Source: Rugalucina vietnamica
Lineage: Eukaryota > Mollusca > Bivalvia > Lucinida > Lucinidae
Length of the DNA: 64,000 nt
Assembly (NCBI GenBank): GCA_964017185.1
Contig: OZ024874.1
Coordinates: 52,852,856-52,916,855, forward strand
Reading direction: 5' to 3'
Within the stretch, counting starts at the first letter, position 1, and each line of letters opens with the position of its first letter. Of the stretch, positions 21,620 to 32,213 are shown piece by piece. Position numbers and translations under genes: made by a program. The notes below the pieces were generated by a model. The model was not told where the DNA came from, did not search any database, and saw only the letters and a list, made by a program, of their open reading frames with translations.

Positions 21620-22090
21620 GGTGAATACCAAATATATTTCATCGATTGAGTTGAAAGCATAAAAATTTTCACGAGTGCGTAGCACGAGTAAAAATTCAGA
21701 TGTTTTCAAGTCACGAGATGAAACATATTTGGTATTTACCGATAAAAAGTAAATTTTCTATTTATTTTATACAATACACGGGCATTTTCCTATTCACAAG
21801 GCAGGCGTTGAAAATGCAAAAACCAAAATTTTTGAAAACACAAATAATTTTGGTACCACATTGTTCCTAACGTTCTAACTAAGAAAATGAATACACACAC
21901 TTTATGTTTTCGTTCGTAAATAACGGAGTTATAGGCATTTGAATTTCTGAAGTGAGGCACATTTAATGACGTCAAGTGAATGGAAACGTCAGAAGTAATC
22001 CAAACTCTACAGTGAAAATATCGGCTGATATCAATCACTAGTGAAAATATCAATATCAATTCTGTAGTGAAAATATCACTTTTATCCATT
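21620..22090 (+). repeat. repeat family G, long copy
   Basis: 'gaaacatatttggtatttac', 'gggcattttcctattcac', 'gttctaactaagaaaatg' and 'gtgaatggaaacgtcagaag' also occur, inverted, at 34690-34990. The element contains a small palindromic motif (cacgagtgcgtagcacgag) at about 21672. Confidence 0.5.
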
Positions 22091-22139
22091 TTTGATATAC
22101 ATTAATTTCACTGCTAAGTATAAAATAACTTCATTTCTT

Positions 22140-22545
22140 TCATTTTTAAAGATGAAACCGGTGGAGCCACGATTTTGGTGTGTTCTAACACAGTGTTGTC
22201 ACTATGCAGGCCGGTGGATCCCAGTTTTACTTCGGTAAACCCCGATGTTAAGCCGGATGGTTGTCAACGATGGTGTCGGTGACGACCGGGCCCAAAACGG
22301 GCTTTCACGGTGGGCAAACTTTTAAAGGCCTGGTTCGTCATAAAGGAGTTCCGGTGAAGGGACAGCTTCATACAGCACGGTGTCGTCTTAATTACCCCCA
22401 CTTAACGTCGGATCATCCCGGTCGCTTTTGCACCGGAATGTCCCGGCTTGCCACGCATGTCCATGGTGTCGCAATGGTTCTATCCCGGTCCGATACAATT
22501 CATCCTGGTTAACCGTAGATAATCCGGGACAGTTAGAACATGGCA
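22140..22545 (-). repeat. dispersed repeat E, inverted copy
   Basis: Read on the minus strand, 'tccc.gattatctacggttaa' and 'gacatgcgtggcaagccggg' match 14040-14130. Confidence 0.5.
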
Positions 22546-22679
22546 TAAGCATCTCCCCAACACCTCCGAGCATTAAACCGTCTTCTACTATGTAAGTTAG
22601 CACCGTACTTCTTTGCCTAAAAGAATAATATAATACAACTATAAGTTTAATGAGGTAATCTTGTGCAAACGAGCAAAAT

Positions 22680-22870
22680 TAGTGAAAGAGGACAAGTCTG
22701 CAGCAAGATAACTACGATAACTACTTCCACCGTGCAGTGTTCTTCAACAAGGCACTTTTAAGCTTCGCATAACACTGGTTGACACCCAGAAACACAGGAA
22801 CCGCCGGCGTCGTCCCAACATGACTGAAAAATTGTTGATTGTGACATAAAGTCAGAACCATGGGTTTTGT
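22680..22870 (+). repeat. SINE-like body, plus orientation
   Basis: Same body as 13134-13325 read on the other strand ('aagtctgcagcaagataact', 'cgcataacactggttgacac'). A 38-nt A tract lies further on at 23019-23056, too far for a clear tail. Confidence 0.5.
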
Positions 22871-23016
22871 TTGGATCTGACTTCATGTCACTATCAACAA
22901 TTTTTAACTAATGGTTTTAATTGGGTATGAAATGAACAAAAATGTGTATGAAAAGACCGAAGTGGTTTTCAAAATGACATAGGTTCGAAAAAAAAAACAA
23001 CAACAAACAACAACAA

Positions 23017-23018
<2 letters not shown>

Positions 23019-23056
<38 letters not shown>
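23019..23056 (+). repeat. poly-A / (CAA)n tract
   Basis: A (CAA)n-like lead-in at about 22997-23018 runs into an uninterrupted A run. Confidence 0.85.
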
Positions 23057-23057
<1 letters not shown>

Positions 23058-23129
23058 AAAAAAAACATTCGGGTACGAAACGATTGGACACCATAGTGAA
23101 AATAAATGAAAATGTATCACTAAAAATGA

Positions 23130-24099
23130 AAATTTTACCTCAGCCCTCTCAATAGGTCTTGGCAGAATCTGTGCCTGGCTTTCACTAACAATGCCTAAAA
23201 CGATAAAATCATGCAATATGGCCTGGTATGTATAACATGAATGATTTATTGTTTCTGGTTATATACATGTACATTGAAAAGTGTGATGATCTGTGATTAT
23301 CGAAATCTTAATGTACAGCTCGACACTGTTATTTCCCTTTGAGAAGCGAATACTTGTCATAAGTAATCACAATATACCCCGTATCGAACCTCAATTAAAA
23401 TAGATCTACAGTACATGTACATGTATTAAAATCGTGTCTCTAGTACCACTTCCAACTGTTATACAATATCTAAATTTGAGGTGGACAAGGTGCTATTCTA
23501 CAGATTTATATATACGCCCATCCATGTGGCATCTCAGTGGCTCCTTAACTGGCTTAAGCGGAATGCGTAAAGCGAAATGCAAAATATACATGTACATGAG
23601 TGTTATTATTTAGCTTTATGTTTGAAAAACAGAACTGACACTGTACTCGGCTTACCAAATGTCTAGAAGTTTTGAAGTCGCCTCGTCATGGGACCTGCAT
23701 GACATTCCTCCTATTCCCCGCTCCCCATCTCCTCCATATTCCATTGTAGAATCATTGGATTTTAATATTTTTTTTTGCGTCCGCATTCAGGCATTGACGA
23801 ACCGCTCATGGCTACACGTTGTTTACATTTTATTGATGACGCGAGACTATTTGAGTGCGCAAGCCTACTACGGTACCCCGCCTTAAGTCACGCCTAGAAC
23901 TCTTTATAATATTTGGGGTAGAATCGAAAAATGTAAATAAGGCAAAATTAAGGTATTTCCCTTAATTGTAGCCCAAATTAAGGCGCGTAAATGAGAATTT
24001 TAATGCCCATGTTTAGGCACCATTTTAGCACAAAACTTATCACCCCAAAAAAATTTTTTTCACATATAAAATTGATTGAAAATATACTGTGACTTTAAC
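23130..24099 (-). repeat. duplicated exon-bearing block, copy C (inverted)
   Basis: On the minus strand it matches copies A and B from 'ttcaatcaattttatatgtg' through the exon-1 region (SHDEA.SKLLD kept, with a 1-nt deletion upstream) to the 'gttttaggcattgttag' acceptor. After that acceptor the second exon differs (ESQAQILPRPIERAE before a GTAAAA). The ~280-bp inner segment of A and B is absent, so C represents the older layout. Confidence 0.6.
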
Positions 24100-24596
24100 A
24101 GAAAATTTGGGTAGTAGTTGGGGAACCGAAATCGCGTATCTTGCAAAATGACAAATGCACCCGACTTTGATATGGCAGATTTTTTGTATATTGGTGGCCT
24201 GGATAGTGCTTGATATGGAACCACTGTATAGAAATACGCTGCGAATTGCATTTCGATAAAACTGCATTTTGTATGGAACGCCGTTGATGTGTCTATAATA
24301 AGTATATTTCATGTACACTCGCTATGTGAGAACGCGTATAATAGTGTACACTAATTTTGAACCTAATACAATGCTCTTATCATCTCAGAACTTTGTGAGA
24401 ACGAAAAATGCATTTAAAGGTATGGGCAGCCGTTCGTCGTCCCGACTTTAGTGAGCTGTTATTTCAAGGTATTTTCGAGTTTTAGATCTGGTTATAGCTC
24501 ACATAAGCCGTCCGCCTCACACGTTGAGCTTATAGAATAGGCAAATACCCAACATTTGATCACCCATCAGTCGTCCGTCCGTCGTCGTCCATCATT
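24100..24596. other. no recognisable feature
   Basis: Nothing supported beyond a short 'gctcacataagccgtccg' near 24498 that resembles the edge of the next repeat. Confidence 0.35.
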
Positions 24597-25640
24597 TTAG
24601 CTCACCTGAGCCGAAGACTCATGGGGAGGTTATAGCACTGTACTAGACCGTCCGTGCGTCTGTCAATATTTACAAAGTTCTCTCCGAAACCACTTGACAA
24701 ATCAGAAGTGTCGCCTTGGAACGATCAACTGGCGGGCTTAAACTAGTTTTACAGGATCCTAACCTCACCCTCAGCTTCTGCAGTGATTCAAAACATTTAG
24801 TTAGTTGTTCGGTCCTCGTGGTAAAACTCTTAACTCGTCAATGAACTCGTCAAATTTTATATGAAGCATCTCTAGGAAGGGGAACCATTTTGTATATAAA
24901 TAATCCAGGTCACATGACCAAGATGGCCTCCATGTCCATATAATTATGGTTAAAAAACCCTTCAAAATCTTCTCTGGAACCGGTGAGCCGATTTCAAAGA
25001 AATTTGGCATGAAGCATTGATGACTCAAGTACTACAATGTATATATATATATATATCATGACCCTGTGATGACCTTGACCTATTTTTCGGCAATGTCAAC
25101 TTAGGTCGCATATGCATGGAAATGGGGAAAATTGTTAAAAAGCCATTTGAAGGGAAAATCTTGCAGAAAATGGGCAGTAGGACTGAATACCAATGATTCT
25201 GAACATAAAATTTGACCCAAGGGGCTCATTTGCCCACACCCCGGTACAATATACATGTAAATTACCATAATATTCAAACATCATTGCCTCTAAAAGTGCT
25301 TGGCCAATCAAAGCCGAATTTGATAGGGAGCGTCAATAGGTAAAGCGGAACCAATATGTCTACAAAATTTAGATCATATTACCAAGATTGCCTCCATGCC
25401 CATGCCCATATAATGAAAAAAAAATGACCATACTCTCTAACTCTCAGGTGAACGTTCGTTGTCCTTTGGCTACTTGTGAAAGATCATCTGATCGTCTCCC
25501 CTGAAACCGCTTCGTCAATCAAAGCCGAAATTCTTAGACCGGGAGAACGAGAAATTGTATACATGGTCCAGGTAACGTAACCGAGAAAGACGTCGTCATG
25601 TCAAGATAAACGTTTAAATTTTTTTTCAGAACCATATTAT
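24597..25640 (-). repeat. bivalve dispersed block (AGCTCACCTGAGC type), copy 1
   Basis: Starts TTAGCTCACCTGAGCC and carries the recurring phrases 'ccaagatggcctccatg', 'gtgatgaccttgacct', 'acggcaatgtcaacttaggt' and 'ctctcaggtgaacg'. The same blocks are at 32214-33127, 33163-34680 and 42236-43880. Positions 24713-24850 are replaced by a piece that matches the intron at 59480-59605. Non-coding. Confidence 0.65.
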
Positions 25641-25724
25641 AAATTTTATCGACTGCAGTCACGCCACTTGAGGTTGATAGAAATTATATTTGGATATAGA
25701 GAAAAAATAAACAAAGCAGGATGT

Positions 25725-25860
25725 GTTGTATGTTTGTTTGAATTGATGCTTTACGTCCAAGTCAACAGCTAAGGTCATGTTGGGACTTTTAACCAAAGTG
25801 AGAATGTCATTACATCCAACAAGTGTTTGGTTTGAAATATAACCATCCAACTAAGCCACA
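25725..25860 (-). repeat. SINE-like 3' segment, minus orientation
   Basis: 'tgtttgtttgaattgatgct' then 'tacgtccaagtcaacagcta' and 'ggtcatgttgggactttta' resemble SINE 3' ends read from the other strand, as at 45885-45935 and 49615-49680. Confidence 0.4.
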
Positions 25861-27204
25861 ATAGGCTTATACGTATGGATGGATTGACATTAACCACGTT
25901 TCCTGGGCAGGCTCATTCCAGAGCGGTTAGCCGTGATCAGCTGATCAGTCATAAGTATATACATGTAAAAGCTTTGCCTGGAGGCACAAGCAGCCCATTT
26001 TTTCTTAAGATCCTATTGGGCGGGGTCCCACTGACTTAACGTTTTCCTCTGAGTATATATGGGTCATTATCAAAAAATGGAGCAATCCTTGTCCTTGATG
26101 GTTTTCTCGCAAGCGAGATGTCCGAGGTTTGCTTTTTCCATGTATAATATTAGTTTCCGCGGTGCTTTACTAGAACCACACACGATTTCATGTTTCCGAG
26201 TACGTTATTTGCAAAAAAGAGATGCTAGAAGTGCTATTTTATCAATTTTTACCGTGTCCCAGGGTCAGGGTAAGTAGTTTTATTTGTTTCCATTGCAAAA
26301 GAAGCTTGACAGAAATCACATTTTCTGTGACCATCTATTGCATAGAATGTTATTGAAGTCAAATTCAAAAATCTTATAATATATAAAGTGCTATTTAAGG
26401 GTGGGGGCACATATATAGTGTTGTCCCTGGAAAACGTGTCAGTGCTGTCACAGTTATTGAAAATCGATTTTGACCAGAGTTACAAATCATTTTCTCGGAT
26501 CAAAACAATCGCGTTTTGTAGACGACACCAAGCTGAAGAAGTTACGGTAAAATACTTTTGAACAAATCGCATTACTCCGTTGCTATACCATAAAGACATG
26601 TCAAAATTGGAGTGGGAATTTTACAAGCATCAGTCCTATCACGCGCATTTTGCCGCTTATTGTAAATATCACATACATTTTAAAACCATGACTGAATTTC
26701 AACTTAGGAGCAGTAAGAATAGACATGCAAAGTTTTCATCCTGCATTCTGTTGTTAGTCATTAGAATTAAATTTCTGTGTGAAACTCAGTACTGTCACGG
26801 TCAGTGCTGTCACGGTCGTGACAGTACTGATGCATTTGTGACAGCGCTAAGTCGACTTCTGTCAGCAGGTGTAGATTCAAGCAATTTCCTAGACTGAAAG
26901 GAGCTAGGTCGCCTTTCATGAGAGGGTCTCAGCTACTAACACCAGCCGCGGCCAGAAGTGGCCAATTTATATCCGCTTGAAAACCATTTGAGGTGTGTGG
27001 GGGTGATACAAAACTACAAATACAAAATTCTTCGTCGACCAGGGTACATCCAATTATCCCCGGGGGCGGTACTCCCATAATGATATTGAGACAGTATGTG
27101 TATGTAGCTTCGATAAATGCCCCTTTTGCGTCGTCCATTCCAAATAAGATTACTCTTTTTCAGTATAAAAGAAGTTTTAAGCCCCCACTTTATTCAGAAA
27201 AATT

Positions 27205-27326
27205 GCCTTTAAAACGCCATCCTTTTCCTTGAGGGGTACTTCTGGCACGGATGTGCCGTAAAACCTACCAGATTCATATACAAGTACCTCGAGGAGGCGG
27301 TTGTAACGGGTATCCAAATCTGTTTT

Positions 27327-27361
<35 letters not shown>
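27205..27361. repeat. partial family H copy followed by poly-A
   Basis: 'cctcgaggaggcggttgtaa' and 'gcacggatgtgccgtaaaac' match the hairpin and one end of family H. A 31-nt A tract follows at 27331-27361. Confidence 0.4.
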
Positions 27362-27363
<2 letters not shown>

Positions 27364-27984
27364 GTTTACCGTGTACGCTAAAGAAGAATCTAGACAAACC
27401 ATGAAGACGTATTAAATGGTCAAGTAATTCAAGATTTTTAAGAACATAATTCCACAAAAATAGGCAATATTGCCTCCGGTGAACATGATGAGGGTATTAA
27501 AATGTCCCCAGAATAGCCAATCGGCGTAAAGCTTTTACGTCGTAACTAAGAAAAACTCAACATAATTTTGAATGCATGAGAGATAAACGAATCAAACCAC
27601 CACATATGCTTTACGTTTACATGTTAACAGAAAAATGAAATGTTGTGGACAAAACGTAGAGAGGAACTTTCAAAAGACAGCAAAATTTGCCCCCGTCGTG
27701 CAAACGGTACAACCACGTCAACCGTCATGGCTCTTTTTCATTCCGTTCGTTCTGTTCATTTCACTAATGCCGGTTTGAAATCAACTACCCGTACATGTAC
27801 GAGGCTGGTGCCTACCAAGAAAAAAAGTGGTAACTCCATCCTGACATGACTGAACGTTATTGACTCGGGTACATTAAACAAACAAAATATAAGACGCGTG
27901 ATGAGAAGACATGATTTTGCATATGTGAAAGCAAAAGAGCAGCTCAGCTGCAAGGTAACCTAAATTTGAGGCCCATCCAAGGGG

Positions 27985-28190
27985 GTATTAGCTCCAAGGT
28001 CACTAAAAGAAAAACGACCTTTCTCCCCCAGCTCCCTTATATGTTTTCCTTGCTCCCAGCTTCCTAAAACCCAAAATGTTCTCTTAAGCGCCAACTCTCT
28101 TCAAATGTTTTCCAGTTCTCCCAAGCTCCCTGAAAACAAGTGGCCCTGCCACCCAGCTCCCTAAAACCTGTGACAGGGTCCAAATTTTCC
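27985..28190. repeat. CTCCCTG-type degenerate minisatellite, copy 2
   Basis: 'cgacctttctcccccagctc', 'gctccctgaaaacaagtggc' and similar units match 655-848. Confidence 0.6.
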
Positions 28191-29082
28191 TGTGGTCTTT
28201 TGTCGCGAACAATCCTGGTTGTTTCAGACATGGTCGAAAGGCCCAAAGACACATTTTCTCATGCTGCAGCTTAAAGTGATAAGCGGAATAGTGCTTCTAC
28301 TGCGCTTTACGTGTTACACTGCGTTTGAACGTGTTGTGTTAGAGCATTGGATCTACGCAAAGGTGTCCCTGGTTCGAGCATCAGCCGAGGCTTCATTGGT
28401 TGCTACCTTAAGTCAGTCACTGCCCCTAAGCTCATCAGGTAATGGTCAGAATTTCATCAACTCCGCACACATTGGAATGAAAAGGGCGAGATCGGATAAT
28501 TATCAGTGCTGTCACGACAGCATCAGTGCTGTCACGATATCAGTGCTGTCACGGTCATAATAATTTAAAATACTAGAAATGCAGCATATGAACATAATTG
28601 CTTTTGGTATATAATGATACTATACTGAAATAGTAAACGTTCAGTTGAAATTATTTTTGGATTAATCGTACAAGATTAGGTCTATAAAAATAAAGCGCTT
28701 CAGAAACAGACCAAATCACAATATGTGCATTTTCATTGGAGCTCTCTCCTTCGTGAATTCATTGAAAGTATTTAAAGCTTGTGTGAATTTTTGTTCGTGA
28801 CAAGTTATATATACCCCCACTTACAGATTGGGGAATTCTTATCAAATGAGCGTTTTACGCAAGAAAGTTTGTTCGAGACAGCACTGATATTTTTTCAAAG
28901 GTACCATACAATTAATTAATGCTGGTGCACTATTTGTTCAGTTAAACTTGGCATATCTTATTTCTATATTCTATATGCCCCTGTTAATAAAACTAACCCA
29001 TTAAAAAAAGAAAAAATGGACAATTATTTTTTTTCGTTTTGCCTTTCTGGATTGCTCCATTTTTTGATAATGACCCATATAT

Positions 29083-29300
29083 GCTCCTTATAAGTCACGT
29101 ACGCTATGCATACGCTGGGCGTACGATGTTATACGCTGTTATTACGTTAGACATACGTTCTGTGCGCTAAGCATATGCTTTGAGAGCCTTTTCCGGATTT
29201 TTAACATAGAATGAATAGCGTATAACAATGTACAACAATGTAAGTTGGATTTTTTTTCATATGCTGCTCATACGTTGGCTAATACGTTGTGTTCTGAGCG
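29083..29300. repeat. ACGCT/ACGTT degenerate repeat patch
   Basis: Recurring 'catacgctgggcgtacg', 'atacgctgttattacg' and 'catacgttggctaatacg' motifs on both strands. The style resembles the TACG region at 16-19 kb, but I cannot align units. Confidence 0.35.
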
Positions 29301-29621
29301 GGCCTTAAAATGTATTGACTTTTGTCTCGATACTCCTACTTTTTAACGTAATAATATTTTTAATGAGTAGCATCGTAACAAAATCTGCATTTTACACATT
29401 TACTGTATTCAACTGCACAGCTGTTAAGCGCATTATTTTCGCTTCACTAATAGGTATAATTATCCGAAATTTGAAAGCTTTTTACCTTCTTCTATGACTG
29501 TACAACCTAGTTTGTGATGAGCCTGATTGGAAACAACGCAGACAGGCTATTAAAATATATTACATAGCATGTTTTGGAAACTTGGCTATAGAGCCTTGGC
29601 ATTCTGGATATAAATTTTACG

Positions 29622-29765
29622 GAGTGGCTATTACCAGTTAACTGGTAATAGCGATTTTACGTTAAAATGGCTGCTGCCAGTTGACTGGCAATAGCGATTT
29701 TACGTTAAATTGGCTGCTATCAGTTGACTGGTAATAGCGATTTTACGTTAAGCCTCGTTCGCATT
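29622..29765. repeat. array of 26-bp palindromes with ACCAGTTAACTGGT core
   Basis: Three units of about 51 bp. The first has arms GCTATT and AATAGC around the perfect 14-bp core ACCAGTTAACTGGT. The next two carry TGCCAGTTGACTGGCA and ATCAGTTGACTGGT variants. Each is followed by 'gcgattttacgttaa'. The arms and trailer match the array at 10264-10435. Confidence 0.8.
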
Positions 29766-30369
29766 GCTCACATCCTAATTAACAAAATTTTGAACGACTG
29801 TACCTATCACTGGGCACAGAAACTCTAACATTGTGTGGCTTTTACTTCGTACAATACCTCTCTTTCACTGGGACAGTAGTTCCTTTCACTGAATTTCGAA
29901 CGTACAGCCCTTTATTGTACGAAATTTCGGAATCGATGAAGCGGATCTGCAAGAGTTTTCTTATATTGAACGTTCCGAAGTATTTCTTTCTTTTGGGTGT
30001 ATTTTATTTTCTCAAAATTGTTTGATTTTAAAACTAGACGAGAAAATGCAGCGACTTTTAACAGTTTTACAACTCTCGTCCAAAACGAGTGCCCCCCATA
30101 AGCTCCCACGAACACCTTTTGCAGTTTGTCGACCATAAGATGAAACAAGAACGTGTACCGAAGTGATCAACTGAAAACCATGGCTCAGAAACAAAGCTTA
30201 TAACACAAAAACATGCAAAATACTTACCACTATCTCACATATTTTGCCCTAAAAATGTGCTCAATCACTGGTACAGTGTCTTTCACTGATTCTACGGTGT
30301 ACAGTGAATCTATAGGGTGTGCTATTTGCGAAAAGGCATGAATATATTCATATGATATTTCGTCCAAGA
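29766..30369. other. no recognisable feature
   Basis: A few short frames but nothing I can assign. 'tttcactg' phrases recur at 29868, 29884 and 30280 without forming units. Confidence 0.3.
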
Positions 30370-30545
30370 AAACTAGTCTTCAAATCTAAAACATTTTTCA
30401 TTCAACAATTTCATGACCTTTTGGGTATCATGAACTTTATTTGCTACATGACCTTAAAGAACAGTCATCCTACGACAGCATACCGCAACCTGGACAGTGA
30501 CATTTGCTTGAAACTCTGCAAAAGTTTCTAGAAGAATGAACTACG
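30370..30545 (+). pseudogene. decayed relative of the 31.5-31.9 kb reading frame
   Basis: 'gaactttatttgctacatga' and 'cttgaaactctgcaaaagtt' match the minus-strand frame at 31522-31857, in inverted orientation about 1.1 kb away. Here the frame runs out with a stop straight after CKSF. Function unknown. Confidence 0.4.
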
Positions 30546-31230
30546 CAGTTCGGAGTGGGTTAGACAGTACAAGTGATATATAATTTAAGCGAGTCCCTTG
30601 ATTGATTTGTCAAATCATGAGGTCCTCCTGTCACTATTTCAATTCATCGTATTAATTGTGGTTAGGCAGCTAGCAGCTTTTTCTTGTTTCCAGAATTTCA
30701 AGTAAGCCATCCTCATTGGCTCTATTACCAAATTTCAAAACATGTTTTCTAATATAATTATTTCAAATGCGCCACGAGAAGCCTTTTTGTATCGTTTCCA
30801 ATCAGCTCCGGCACAAACTTGCTTGTACAGTCACAGAAGAATTCAATTTTGTCAACTTACAGTGCATATGCATTTGCAGTAATCACTGGACAGGGTGAGC
30901 ACTCACGATCTACTGGCTCGCCACTCCAACTGAGTACAGAACAATTGGGAATTTATTTGGTGTGGCAAAGAGTCTGATTAAAGCCTAATTCATTGATATC
31001 CATAACTTGAGGCGCTAAAGTAATAGGAATTTCACCTGGAATCCAGGGTAAAGTTAAAATTCAGTTAAGAGATTCCTTTAACCCCTACGCCTCCAATAGC
31101 TTTCTACTGAACGTTCTCAGGCGGTAGTGTTATTTTAATTAGGTCAGATATGTTGTATTGTTTTATTCAGTCATTTTGGGAATAATTGCAGTATGAATTT
31201 ATGCCTTTTTAACATTTATATGGCACAAAT
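30546..31230. other. no recognisable feature
   Basis: Nothing supported. Confidence 0.35.
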
Positions 31231-31236
31231 TAATAA

Positions 31237-31485
31237 ATACTCACGTATGCAAATTTTGCTTCCCGGTCACATGGACAGATCTGCATATATGCAAAATTTG
31301 CATATACGCAAATTGAGATTTGCACTTGGTCTAGACCAAGTGCAAATTTTGCATATACGCAAATTTTGCGTATACGCAAAAGTGGAAAAATTGCGGTCAC
31401 ATGGACAGATTTGCTTACGTGAGTAAAATTTGCGTATACGCAAAATTTGCATACGTGAGTTAATCTGGCCATGTGACCGGGGCTT
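31237..31485. mobile_element. fold-back element with GGTCACATGG termini
   Basis: CCCGGTCACATGGACAGAT (31262) and its complement near 31465-31482 (ATCTGGCCATGTGACCGGG) enclose alternating direct and inverted TATGCAAAATTTGCATA and TATACGCAAA motifs. A perfect 22-bp palindrome (GCACTTGGTCT and its complement) sits near 31325-31346. A further copy of the terminal motif lies inside at about 31395. It looks like a small fold-back transposon; the exact ends are uncertain because ACTCACGTATGCAAATTTTG also occurs just outside the left terminus. Confidence 0.55.
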
Positions 31486-31521
31486 AAGACATAAAACAAC
31501 TTAAGAACCACCTCTGAAGTA

Positions 31522-31857
31522 TCATTTAGTATTTCGTCCAAGAAACAATACGTTTGGCTCAGTATAGCTTATGCATTCTTCTAGAAACTTTTGCAGTGTT
31601 TCAAGCAAATTCCACTGCCCAGTTTGCGGCATGCTGCCGCAAGATGGCTGGTCATTTAGGTCATGCAGCGAACAAAGTTCAAAGATACTCGCTGTTTGGC
31701 TGAAAAATTTAGTACCCCTTGGTACTTTACACTGCAATGTCTCTGGAACCATAAATAGTAGAAATGAAATGAAGCCGTTACATTGTTGATCATAGATACC
31801 AGATTTAAATGCGGAAATTGCATTTTTTGAGAAGCATTTGGTTGAAAAGGAAATCAA
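31522..31857 (-). CDS. unassigned 111-codon reading frame, repeated locally
   Basis: A minus-strand frame of 111 codons with a protein-like composition (contains GTKFFSQTASIFELCSLHD and GQWNLLETLQKFLEECISY). It has a mutated, inverted relative at 30370-30545, which makes pure chance less likely. I do not recognise a domain. Its proximity to the Penelope-like relic at 31876 raises the possibility that it is element-derived; a host exon is the alternative. Confidence 0.3.
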   Translation of the reverse strand: MISFSTKCFSKNAISAFKSGIYDQQCNGFISFLLFMVPETLQCKVPRGTKFFSQTASIFELCSLHDLNDQPSCGSMPQTGQWNLLETLQKFLEECISYTEPNVLFLGRNTK

Positions 31858-31875
31858 CAGCTGATCAACATTTCC

Positions 31876-32213
31876 TGATGTGTTACGCTAAAATTTGGCT
31901 TAGTATAGCTTATGCATTTCTAGAGTTATATAAAACCAAATACATTGCAGAGTTCAAGTCAGAATTCGAAAAACGTTGGAGAAGCTTTCTAGATGACTGT
32001 TTTATAATTTAGACCAAACCTCAATCAGATCTAGAAATTTTGCATAATGTACTCAATGATTTGCATCCAGATATTAATTTTACAATAGAGTTTCATAGTT
32101 TACAGTTACCTTTTCTGGATGTACTTGAGAAAAAAGTAGATGGCAGATAGAAACGGACATTTATTACAAACCAACGGATAGCAAAATGTACTTGCTCTTT
32201 CAATGTACATGGC
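31876..32213 (+). pseudogene. Penelope-like retroelement RT fragment, broken
   Basis: The translation shows a diverged run into EKRWRSFLDDCFII, the region of the RT catalytic aspartates. After an in-frame TAG it continues as DLEILHNVLNDLHPDINFTI and QLPFLDVL, then after a frameshift as TDIYYKPTDSKMYL. The FLDVL and YYKPTDS phrases are hallmarks of the Penelope/Poseidon RT palm-thumb region. One stop and one frameshift make it dead. It is cut off at about 32213 by the next repeat. No GIY-YIG endonuclease is visible. Confidence 0.75.

Larger units (their letters stand above)
26055..29082. mobile_element. 3.0-kb element with 34-bp terminal inverted repeats
   Basis: ATATATGGGTCATTATCAAA at 26055 continues to 26088 and is repeated exactly, inverted, at 29049-29082. 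Subterminal regions are also related in inverted order ('gggtgggggcacatatatag' near 26400 against 'tataacttgtcac' near 28800). CAGTGCTGTCACG motifs cluster at about 26430, 26795-26825 and 28503-28552. The interior has no recognisable transposase and contains other repeats (27205-27361 and 27985-28190), so it is probably a non-autonomous element that took later insertions. Confidence 0.65.

Noticed and set aside
22917-23216. 99-codon minus frame with poly-Phe and poly-Cys
   Set aside because: Translation of the poly-A/(CAA)n tract on the opposite strand.
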